Source: Candidatus Jorgensenbacteria bacterium RIFCSPLOWO2_12_FULL_42_11 (GTDB taxonomy: Bacteria; Patescibacteriota; Minisyncoccia; UBA6257; MFKM01). From it: a stretch of DNA of 22,288 nt. The stretch lies in NCBI GenBank assembly GCA_001779575.1, contig MFKM01000017.1, forward strand, positions 1-22,288, given 5' to 3'. Shown in pieces: positions 1 through 5,557 of this stretch (its first letter is position 1; the number at the start of each line of letters is the position of its first letter). The notes under the pieces are model-generated. The model did not search any database. It was not told the origin of the DNA and worked only from the letters and a program-made list of their open reading frames with translations. The position numbers and the translations under genes are program-made.

Positions 1-1
1 C

Positions 2-937
2 GGAATTAAAAAATTAAAAGATAAAGGTTACGAAGTAATCGTTAATCCTTTAGATAAAGTTTTAGCCAAGAAAAAATTAATATTGGCTTTAAAAAATAAA
101 AACTACGATGCCGTTCTTTGTCTTTTAACGGACAAAATAACCGATGAAGTAATGGCGGCGGCCGGACCTCAAACGAAAATTTTTGCCAATTACGCCGTCG
201 GCGTTGACAACATTGACCTGAAGGCGGCTCAAAAGCGGGGGATAGTTATCTCCAATACTCCCGGCGTTTTAACCGAAACCGTGGCCGAATTCACCATCGG
301 TTTGATTTTCGCCATTGTCAAAAGAATCGTGGAGGCCGATAAGTTTATCCGCCGGGGAAAATTCGTCGGCTGGGCGCCGATGCTTTTCCTCGGTTCCGAT
401 TTGAAAGAAAAAACCTTGGGCATAATCGGCCTGGGTCGCATTGGCGGAGAAGTGGCTCGCCGGATGCGCGACGGCTTTGACATGAATGTTATCTACCACG
501 ACGCCAAACGCAATGAAGAATTGGAAAAACTTTATCATGTTGATTACGCCGATTTGGAAACATTGCTGAAAACTTCGGATATAATTTCTATCCACGTTCC
601 CTTGCTTCCGACCACGCGCCATTTAATCGGCGCTCAAGAACTGGCTTTGATGAAGCCAACCGCTTGCCTTATCAACACTTCCCGCGGTCCGGTTGTTGAC
701 GAAGTCGCTTTGGTGAAAGCTCTTAAAAACAAAATTATCCGGGGAGCCGCTCTTGATGTTTTTGAAAACGAACCGGCTTTGGCTCCGGGCTTAGCCAAAC
801 TGGACAACGTCGTCTTGGCTCCTCATCTGGCTTCCGCTTCTCTTGAAACCCGAAGCAAAATGGCGGAAATGGCGGCGGAAAACATTATCGCCGTTTTGGA
901 AAACCAAACGCCCCCAAACTTGGTTACTGGCAAATAG
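2..937 (+). CDS. D-isomer 2-hydroxyacid dehydrogenase (glyoxylate/hydroxypyruvate reductase-like), 5' partial
   Basis: NAD(P)-dependent reduction of a 2-keto acid to a D-2-hydroxyacid, in the cytoplasm. The reading frame is open to the left edge, so the true start lies outside the window; about 311 residues are visible against roughly 320 for the family, so only some ten are missing. The first in-window start-like codon (TTG at 83) is probably internal. The Rossmann motif GLGRIGGEVARRM lies mid-protein. The catalytic Arg is in INTSRGPVVDE, the Glu in DVFENEP and the His in LAPHLASAS, so the active site looks intact. The substrate cannot be fixed from sequence: glyoxylate, hydroxypyruvate and phosphoglycerate dehydrogenase relatives share these motifs. 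No terminator is evident after the stop. Confidence 0.9.
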   Translation, partial: GIKKLKDKGYEVIVNPLDKVLAKKKLILALKNKNYDAVLCLLTDKITDEVMAAAGPQTKIFANYAVGVDNIDLKAAQKRGIVISNTPGVLTETVAEFTIGLIFAIVKRIVEADKFIRRGKFVGWAPMLFLGSDLKEKTLGIIGLGRIGGEVARRMRDGFDMNVIYHDAKRNEELEKLYHVDYADLETLLKTSDIISIHVPLLPTTRHLIGAQELALMKPTACLINTSRGPVVDEVALVKALKNKIIRGAALDVFENEPALAPGLAKLDNVVLAPHLASASLETRSKMAEMAAENIIAVLENQTPPNLVTGK

Positions 938-1092
938 AAATTAATAATTAAAAACTAGAGAAATCTGGCGCAGTATTCTTGAATTAGTCCGAACGCATTT
1001 TTCCGAAAAAATCCCCCCGCGAAAATTCAGAAAGGCGGCGGAGCCGCACCGCTGACAATTTCAAGTTTTTCTTTGGCGGCATTCAATTCATA

Positions 1093-1107
1093 ATTCGCAA
1101 AGCGAAT
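1093..1107. repeat. Mini-palindrome with 3-nt loop
   Basis: ATTCGC-AAA-GCGAAT in the spacer after the dehydrogenase gene. It belongs to a set of short perfect palindromes with trinucleotide loops found in spacers and in 23S inserts of this window. The rest of 938-1140 holds no convincing gene. Confidence 0.5.
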
Positions 1108-1141
1108 ACAAATGTATTTTATGATAAATGTTGAAAAAAAT

Positions 1142-1175
1142 CAAAAAGAAAAGCCACTTTTTGAAGAGAAGTGGC
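1142..1175 (-). terminator. Intrinsic terminator of the DUF2784 gene
   Basis: On the minus strand GCCACTT (1169-1175) pairs with AAGTGGC (1153-1159), followed by a TTTTCTTTTT tract. It begins 15 nt after the stop codon of the DUF2784 gene. Confidence 0.8.
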
Positions 1176-1189
1176 AAACTCTATGTCGC

Positions 1190-1549
1190 TCATTGTTCCT
1201 TGGGTCGTCGCAGGAAAATCAGCGCGGAGATGGCTACGATTCCCACCAACGCCAGAGTGATGTACTCGGGCGAGATTTGGAAACCGAAGTACTCCTTCAA
1301 GTAGTAGCAGATGAACGACCCACTGAACTTTGCTTTAGGGTCGTACTGCATACGAAGCGTGTTTTCCAATGCGACGAGCGGACAGCCCAGAAAGATCAGT
1401 TGCGAGACGACGGCACTCGTCAGCACAATTGCGTGGTATCGCTTATACCACTTGTACTTCATCGAGAGAACGATTCCCCCGAGAATCAGGGCAGTCCAAA
1501 CCCAATGGAACCAGAAGACGAAGTCAGCGAGGATGCGATAGATTTCCAC
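1190..1549 (-). CDS. DUF2784 family membrane protein
   Basis: A 119-residue hydrophobic protein of unknown function matching the DUF2784 pattern: an N-terminal membrane helix (about 8-30, rich in Trp and Phe), a second helix (about 38-58), the family core CPLVALENTLR followed by a Gly-Ser-Phe and Tyr-Tyr-Leu stretch, and a last membrane helix ending in a basic tail. The start is GTG, chosen because a strong Shine-Dalgarno (GGAGGTGA) sits 5 nt upstream on the minus strand. The gene has its own consensus promoter (1622-1650) and its own terminator (1142-1175), so it is a single-gene transcription unit. Its strong RBS and richer codon choice differ from the surrounding genes, suggesting acquisition. 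The long plus-strand frame across this region is a shadow. No function is proposed. Confidence 0.85.
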   Translation of the reverse strand: MEIYRILADFVFWFHWVWTALILGGIVLSMKYKWYKRYHAIVLTSAVVSQLIFLGCPLVALENTLRMQYDPKAKFSGSFICYYLKEYFGFQISPEYITLALVGIVAISALIFLRRPKEQ

Positions 1550-1621
1550 GGCTCACCTCCTGGTTTTGATTGTGAAATGTGCTGTTATCGAGCTACCGTA
1601 GCCCGATTTCTTACTGTTGCT

Positions 1622-1650
1622 AATATAGCATATATGAACTTAAAAGTCAA
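1622..1650 (-). promoter_or_regulatory. Sigma70-type promoter of the DUF2784 gene
   Basis: On the minus strand: TTGACT (1645-1650), a 17-nt spacer and TATATT (1622-1627). The leader to the GTG start is about 65 nt. Confidence 0.75.
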
Positions 1651-1659
1651 GCTCAACAG

Positions 1660-1685
1660 AAAAAGCCCTAAAATAGGGGCTTTTT
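1660..1685. terminator. Bidirectional intrinsic terminator
   Basis: AAAAGCCC pairs with GGGCTTTT around a short AT loop, with A and T runs on both sides so that it can act on either strand. It separates the DUF2784 promoter from the tRNA-Arg transcript arriving on the minus strand. Confidence 0.75.
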
Positions 1686-1821
1686 CTAGGTTTCAGAATT
1701 GGATTAAAAAATTTTCTTCCCCCAAAATGCGAAATCGTGAATTCGTTTTTACCCCCAAATTGAATACCAATTAATCGCCGAGCGAAGCGAGGCGAACCTT
1801 TCAAACTTGCAATTTCCTTTG

Positions 1822-1896
1822 TGGTGCCCTCGGGAGGATTCGAACCTCCACTAACTGCTTCGAAGGCAGTCGTGATATCCGTTTCACTACAAGGGC
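1822..1896 (-). tRNA. tRNA-Arg(TCG)
   Basis: Full cloverleaf on the minus strand. The acceptor GCCCTTG pairs with CGAGGGC, the anticodon stem ACTGC pairs with GCAGT around loop CTTCGAA (anticodon TCG, reading CGA/CGN codons), and the T arm carries GGTTCGAATCC. The discriminator is A and the 3' CCA is encoded. A consensus promoter lies just upstream at 1920-1948. Confidence 0.95.
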
Positions 1897-1919
1897 AAAA
1901 ACAACGTTTTAATTTTAAA

Positions 1920-1948
1920 ATTATAAATCATTTTTAGAGATTTGACAA
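1920..1948 (-). promoter_or_regulatory. Sigma70 promoter of tRNA-Arg
   Basis: On the minus strand TTGTCA (1943-1948), a 17-nt spacer and TATAAT (1920-1925), placed about 23 nt before the mature tRNA 5' end. Confidence 0.8.
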
Positions 1949-2018
1949 GATTATAAAAATTTGCCCTTATTTAATTGTTCATTTTATGCGCCTCCCGGCT
2001 TTTACCGTTTAAAAAATT

Positions 2019-2044
2019 AAAGCCCCAACAAAAATTGGGGCTTT
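2019..2044. terminator. Bidirectional intrinsic terminator
   Basis: AAAGCCCCAA (2019-2028) pairs with TTGGGGCTTT (2035-2044), with A/T runs on both sides. On the minus strand it directly follows the stop of the hexapeptide-repeat remnant. Confidence 0.8.
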
Positions 2045-2061
2045 TTTTATTTCAACCGAAA

Positions 2062-2277
2062 TTATGGCCTGGCTTCTTTGACTTTTTTCTTTAACCTTTC
2101 CCAAAGAAGTCTCCGGGTCCAAAATCCTTCCAGCGTGTCATTGGGATAAACCCAGCCATTCTTTTCAATTATGACGCCCGGATTCAAAACGGCATTGCAA
2201 CCAATCCGAGCTCCGTCTCCGAGAATAGCTCCGAATTTTTTAGGCTTATCTTTATTTTCGTGATATAATTCATTCAA
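2062..2277 (-). pseudogene. C-terminal remnant of a left-handed beta-helix (hexapeptide repeat) nucleotidyl/acyltransferase
   Basis: A 71-residue frame carries hexapeptide-repeat sequence (GAILGDGARIGCNAVLNPGV, then a WVYPN motif) as in the C-terminal beta-helix of GlmU-like sugar-nucleotide transferases, followed by a basic tail. The nucleotidyltransferase part such proteins need is absent: upstream on this strand the sequence is the start of the CCA-adding enzyme gene, which runs the other way. The only start is TTG at 2277, sharing three bases with the ATG of that gene, with no ribosome binding site. I read this as the truncated 3' end of an older gene that kept its terminator. A short expressed protein cannot be excluded. 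Confidence 0.6.
2264..2269 (+). promoter_or_regulatory. -10 element of a probably leaderless promoter for the CCA-adding enzyme
   Basis: TATAAT ends 7 nt before the ATG at 2277. With normal spacing, transcription would start at or within a base or two of that ATG, giving an mRNA without a 5' leader. No good -35 is visible. Confidence 0.5.
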
Positions 2278-3752
2278 TGAAAATACCGAAAGAAGTTTTG
2301 GAATTGGCGGAAAAATTGGAAAAAGCCGGTTATCGGGCCTTTTTGGTGGGCGGTTGCGTCCGCAATCTTGTTCTGGGCGAAACCGAAAAATTGCGCATCA
2401 AGCCCAAAGATTGGGACATCGCCACCGATGCCAAGCCCGAAGAAGTGCAAAAGATTTTTCCCGAAAGTGTTTATGAAAATCAATTCGGAACGGTCGGCGT
2501 CAAGACCGAATCCGAAGAGCCGTCTTTGAAAATCATTGAAGTGACCACTTTCCGCTTGGAAGGGAAATATACCGACAAAAGACACCCGGATGAAATAAAA
2601 TTCGCTAAAACCATTGAAGAAGATTTATCTCGCCGCGATTTCACCGTCAACGCGCTTGCCTTGAGCATTGCCGAAGGGATGGCGGAAAAAATCATTGACC
2701 CTTTTGGCGGTCAAAATGACTTAAAAAATAAAATTATTCGCACGGTGGGTGAGCCCGAAAAGCGTTTTAACGAAGACGCCCTGCGCTTGATGCGAGCGGT
2801 TCGTTTTGCCGCGGAATTAAATTTCAAAATTGAAGAAAAAACGGCCGTAGCTATCAAAAAAGAAGCCGGTCTTTTAGCCGTCGTCGCCAAAGAAAGAATC
2901 CGCGACGAATTGGAAAAAATAATTATGACGGAACGGGCCGCTGAAGGTATTAGGAAATTGAAAGAATTAAATCTGCTTCCTTGCGCTATTCCGGAATTGG
3001 GCGAGGGGATTGATGTCGGCCAAAACAAACATCATATTTACGAAGTTTTTGAACACAACGTTCGCGCGTTGGATTACGCCGCCAAAAATAATTATTCGCT
3101 GGCTATCCGTTTGGCGTCGTTGCTTCACGACGTGGCCAAACCGCGAACCAAAAGGGGAGACGGGCCGGACTCCACTTTCTACAATCACGAAATTGTCGGC
3201 GCCAAAATGACCGGGCAGATACTTGGCCGTCTTCATTTCTCCAAAGAAATCACGGAAAAAGTCGCCCACCTCGTTCGTTACCATCTTTTTTACTACAATG
3301 TGGGCGAAGTCACCGAAGCCGGAGTCCGCCGATTTTTGCGCCGGGTAGGTCCGGAAAACATCGCTGACTTGATAAAAGTCCGCGAAGCCGACCGCATTGG
3401 TTCGGGCGTTCCCAAAGCCGTTCCTTATAAACTTCGCCATCTTCTTTTTATGGTGGAGAAAGTAAAACAAGATCCGCTTTCGCCGAAGATGCTGGCAGTT
3501 GACGGCAAAGACGTGATGAAGATAGCCAAAATTGAACCCGGCCCAAAAATTGGCCAGATTTTGGCAGTCTTGCTTAATGAAATTTTGGAAGATCCCGAGA
3601 AAAACACGAAAGAGAGTTTGGAATTAAGAATTAAGAATTTAGCGAAATTACCAGAAAATGAATTGACAAAATTATCCAAGGGCGCGAAAGAAATGAAAGA
3701 AGAATTTGAAGGCGGGCTTGAATCGGAAATGAAAAAGAAATACTATGTTTAA
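2277..3752 (+). CDS. cca: CCA-adding tRNA nucleotidyltransferase with HD domain
   Basis: Adds or repairs the 3' CCA of tRNAs using CTP and ATP. The 491-residue protein has the class II polymerase-beta-type head: LVGGCVRN (about 23-30) and the metal-binding DWD (Asp45, Asp47), then RRDFTVNALAL (about 118-128) and the RFNEDALRLMRAVRFAAEL motif of the RNA-binding neck. A C-terminal HD domain follows with LLHDVAKP (about 282-289) and later His residues, as in many bacterial CCA enzymes. The ATG lies just after a TATAAT box, so the mRNA may be leaderless. The enzyme is needed here: tRNA-Ala and the inner tRNA-Pro lack an encoded CCA, while tRNA-Arg and the outer tRNA-Pro encode it. Near its 3' end (3621-3640) the DNA contains AATTAAG-type heptads like those in the 23S inserts. 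Confidence 0.93.
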   Translation: MKIPKEVLELAEKLEKAGYRAFLVGGCVRNLVLGETEKLRIKPKDWDIATDAKPEEVQKIFPESVYENQFGTVGVKTESEEPSLKIIEVTTFRLEGKYTDKRHPDEIKFAKTIEEDLSRRDFTVNALALSIAEGMAEKIIDPFGGQNDLKNKIIRTVGEPEKRFNEDALRLMRAVRFAAELNFKIEEKTAVAIKKEAGLLAVVAKERIRDELEKIIMTERAAEGIRKLKELNLLPCAIPELGEGIDVGQNKHHIYEVFEHNVRALDYAAKNNYSLAIRLASLLHDVAKPRTKRGDGPDSTFYNHEIVGAKMTGQILGRLHFSKEITEKVAHLVRYHLFYYNVGEVTEAGVRRFLRRVGPENIADLIKVREADRIGSGVPKAVPYKLRHLLFMVEKVKQDPLSPKMLAVDGKDVMKIAKIEPGPKIGQILAVLLNEILEDPEKNTKESLELRIKNLAKLPENELTKLSKGAKEMKEEFEGGLESEMKKKYYV

Positions 3753-3767
3753 ACACCTTTAAGCGAT

Positions 3768-3935
3768 ATGGCCATAAAACCGATTTGCTACAAATGTAAA
3801 AAAGAATTAAAGAAATTTGGCGCTCTTTTATTCAGCCCGCCGGATAAAAAAGGCAAAGTTCAAAAATTTCACATCTGCGCAGATTGTTATAAATCAATTG
3901 CCAGGGAAATCAATCGGGGAGTAGTATACCGGTAG
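3768..3935 (+). CDS. Small zinc-ribbon protein (55 aa)
   Basis: A 55-residue basic protein starting MAIKPICYKCKKELKKFGA and containing two CxxC pairs (ICYKC near residue 7 and HICADC near residue 37), which would form one zinc ribbon. It begins 15 nt after the cca stop, in the same direction, without a Shine-Dalgarno, so it probably shares that transcript. Its last 21 nt, including the TAG stop, overlap the 5' half of the interrupted tRNA-Pro that starts at 3915. The function is unknown; ribosome or nucleic-acid binding is only a guess from the fold and charge. Confidence 0.7.
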   Translation: MAIKPICYKCKKELKKFGALLFSPPDKKGKVQKFHICADCYKSIAREINRGVVYR

Positions 3936-3948
3936 TACATACGCCCCG

Positions 3949-4054
3949 CCCCGTTAGATATATTCCGGACTGTCGTATAGTGGTAGTATGCGCGCTTCGG
4001 GTGCGCGCGGTCTGGGTTCGATTCCCAGCAGTCCGACAAGAATATCTAACGGGG
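3949..4054. repeat. 13-bp perfect inverted repeat enclosing tRNA-Pro(CGG)
   Basis: CCCCGTTAGATAT (3949-3961) is the exact reverse complement of 4042-4054. It encloses the inner tRNA and would extend the anticodon stem of the outer tRNA through an internal loop (CCCG against TGAAGGT). A second CCCCG copy at 3944-3948 allows an alternative register. Confidence 0.85.
3966..4036 (+). tRNA. tRNA-Pro(CGG), nested
   Basis: Complete 71-nt cloverleaf: acceptor CGGACTG/CAGTCCG, D arm GTAT/ATGC around AGTGGTAGT, anticodon stem CGCGC/GCGCG with loop TTCGGGT (anticodon CGG, G37 as expected for proline), T arm CTGGG/CCCAG around TTCGATT, discriminator A. The C1-G72 pair and A73 fit proline identity. CCA is not encoded. 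It lies wholly inside the interrupted outer tRNA-Pro. Confidence 0.93.
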
Positions 4055-4103
4055 TGAAGGTGCGTAGAGACCGGGTTCGATTCCCGGCTCCCCGACCAAG
4101 TTC

Positions 4104-4946
4104 ATGAAAAAAGAAATTTTTATTACCAAAGCGTCCGGCGAAAAAGAATTATTTTCTGATTCAAAATTAAGGCATTCTTTGGAAAGGACAAAAGCGCCGT
4201 CGGGTGTCATCGGAAAAATTATTGACCGAGTCAGAAGCGAAGTGAAAAACGGCACGAAGACGGCGGAAATTTATCGTTATGCTTTATCGTTGCTTCACGA
4301 GCAAGACCGCGTTACCGCCGGCCGCTATGCCTTAAAACGAGCCGTCATGGAACTTGGGCCAAGCGGCCATCCCTTTGAAAAACTCGTGGGCGAGCTTTTG
4401 AAAACAGAGGGTTTTGCTGTTCAAGTCGGCAAAATAATCCGGGGAGCGTGCGTCTCGCACGAAATTGACGTTATCGCGGAAAAAGGCAATCGCCGCGTTA
4501 TGGTTGAGTGTAAATTTCATAATCAACCGGGCACGAAGTCCGATGTTAAAGTGGCGCTCTACGTGCAGGCGCGTTTTGAAGATATTCAAAAACAATGGCA
4601 GACGCAACCCGAACCCGGCCGCGAATTCCACGAGGTTTGGCTTGTTACCAACACCAAGCTGACATCCGATGCCATTCAGTACGCCTCGTGCGCGGGCATC
4701 AAAGCGATTGGGTGGAATTATCCGCCAAACAACGGTTTGCAGAATTTAATTGAAAGCGCCGGCCTTCATCCGCTTACCTGCCTGACAACTTTAAGCAATA
4801 ACCACAAACAATTGCTTTTGGATAAAGGGTTGGTGCTCTGCAAAGAAATTCTGAAAAACAAAAATCTGCTGCGAGAAATCGGCCTGAATGAATCAAAAAT
4901 TAAACCAATTGAGCAAGAAATCGGTAATTTGCGCAAGCTTGTATAA
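4104..4946 (+). CDS. ATP-cone domain fused to a PD-(D/E)XK (Mrr-like) nuclease
   Basis: A 280-residue protein. Residues about 3-90 look like an ATP-cone, the nucleotide-sensing module of ribonucleotide reductases and NrdR (FITKASGEKELFSDSKLRHS, then a helical stretch). From about 90 an Mrr-like restriction-endonuclease fold follows: HPFEKLVGELLKTEGF, then EID (Glu120, Asp122) and VECK (Glu135, Lys137) as the catalytic D...ExK set. The C-terminal about 70 residues are helical and charged. It is presumably cytoplasmic. The ATG lies 5 nt after the encoded CCA of the outer tRNA-Pro, so if co-transcribed, tRNA 3' processing would leave an almost leaderless mRNA. It may be a nucleotide-regulated nuclease in DNA defence or repair; no methyltransferase or partner gene is next to it. 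Domain calls are firm, the biological role is not. Confidence 0.8.
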   Translation: MKKEIFITKASGEKELFSDSKLRHSLERTKAPSGVIGKIIDRVRSEVKNGTKTAEIYRYALSLLHEQDRVTAGRYALKRAVMELGPSGHPFEKLVGELLKTEGFAVQVGKIIRGACVSHEIDVIAEKGNRRVMVECKFHNQPGTKSDVKVALYVQARFEDIQKQWQTQPEPGREFHEVWLVTNTKLTSDAIQYASCAGIKAIGWNYPPNNGLQNLIESAGLHPLTCLTTLSNNHKQLLLDKGLVLCKEILKNKNLLREIGLNESKIKPIEQEIGNLRKLV

Positions 4947-5114
4947 ATCACCGCTTGGAAGCTATATTATATTAGAAAAGGTCGAATCTCGCCTCCGTTG
5001 AAACTACGGCGGGCAAGAAAAATTAAATAAATTGTTTATGCGATATTCGTTGCGCGCGGATGTTTTTTCAAGATAGATTTAAAAACTTATATCCAAAAAG
5101 CAAACATCAAAGAG

Positions 5115-5185
5115 GGGCCTATGGTCTAGCGGCAAGACGCTACATTCGCATTGTAGAGACGGCAGTTCGATTCTGCCTAGGTCCA
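5115..5185 (+). tRNA. tRNA-Ala(CGC)
   Basis: 71-nt cloverleaf. The acceptor GGGCCTA pairs with TAGGTCC and includes the G3-U70 wobble that marks alanine tRNAs. Anticodon stem CTACA/TGTAG encloses TTCGCAT (anticodon CGC, reading GCG). The T arm is GGCAG/CTGCC around TTCGATT and the discriminator is A. CCA is not encoded. A truncated recombinase gene follows 132 nt downstream; I found no second copy of the tRNA 3' end that would serve as an attachment site. Confidence 0.93.
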
Positions 5186-5317
5186 CAATTTCGGATATGT
5201 CAAGGTTTCCGCCTCGCCCCTTTGGGGCTCGGCGGCCAAATTGAACGGGAAATTGAAAGAAAAAATCAATTTTTGGTTTTGTTTATAAAAGAAAATTTTC
5301 ATCCAACATACGAACTT

Positions 5318-5557
5318 ATGAAATATATAATTTACGCCCGAAAATCAACAGAAGACGAGAATCATCAAATTCTTTCCATTGAATCGCAACTTTGCGAGTT
5401 GCGAGAATTTGCCGCTAAAGAAAAACTTGAAATTGTCGGTTCGACTTTCGTCGAAACCAAAACTGCCAAAGAACCGAAAAAATATCGGCCCGAACCACAT
5501 TTTGTAAAAGAAAAATTTTACAGCACATTTAATCAAAAAGGAGGAAATAAAAAATGA
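5318..5557 (+). pseudogene. N-terminal fragment of a serine recombinase
   Basis: A 79-residue frame starting at ATG 5318. It begins with the serine-recombinase catalytic segment YARKSTEDENHQILSIESQL (the Ser of ARKS is the expected nucleophile), then the helix ELREFAAKEKLEIV and a FVETKTAKEP strand. Complete members continue with a GRP..F motif, the rest of the catalytic domain and large DNA-binding domains. Here similarity ends near residue 57 and an unrelated basic tail runs to the stop, which overlaps the ATG of the next gene. The protein cannot recombine DNA as it stands and is best read as a decayed integrase left beside a tRNA gene. The longer in-frame extension upstream to 5060 crosses tRNA-Ala and is not coding. 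Confidence 0.8.
5538..5545 (+). promoter_or_regulatory. Strong Shine-Dalgarno of the homoserine dehydrogenase gene
   Basis: AAAGGAGG with about 8 nt to the ATG at 5554. It lies inside the end of the recombinase fragment. Most other genes in the window have no such site. Confidence 0.8.

Larger units (their letters stand above)
3915..4098 (+). tRNA. tRNA-Pro-like gene interrupted in the anticodon loop by another tRNA gene
   Basis: Two halves of one cloverleaf flank a complete tRNA. The 5' half is 3915-3944: acceptor CGGGGAG, D stem GTAT/GTAC with a GG-containing loop, then anticodon-stem strand TACGC. The 3' half is 4062-4098: anticodon-stem strand GCGTA, variable loop GAGA, T arm CCGGG/CCCGG around TTCGATT, acceptor CTCCCCG, discriminator A and an encoded CCA. 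Acceptor (7/7), D (4 pairs including one G-T), anticodon (5/5) and T (5/5) stems all pair. C1-G72 with A73 is typical of bacterial tRNA-Pro, and the halves resemble the inner tRNA-Pro. The 117 nt between the anticodon-stem strands hold a 13-bp inverted repeat enclosing tRNA-Pro(CGG). No simple excision gives a 7-nt loop with U33, so the anticodon is unknown and the gene may be dead. Confidence 0.8.

Noticed and set aside
1112..1774. 220-codon plus-strand frame opposite the DUF2784 gene
   Set aside because: It is antisense to a recognisable family member with promoter, RBS and terminator, and its own translation is low-complexity with no family features.
3941..4061. Archaeal-type bulge-helix-bulge or a small group I intron in the outer tRNA-Pro
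   Set aside because: The internal loop CCCG/TGAAGGT does not fit the bulge-helix-bulge geometry, the insert is far too short for a group I core, and no excision yields a U33-containing loop.
4046..4255. Minus-strand frame with a GIEPG-type motif
   Set aside because: This motif is a common translation artefact of the tRNA T-arm. It lies opposite the tRNA-Pro genes and the nuclease gene.
5060..5317. Upstream extension of the recombinase frame
   Set aside because: It runs through tRNA-Ala and lacks protein-like sequence; the recombinase similarity begins exactly at ATG 5318.
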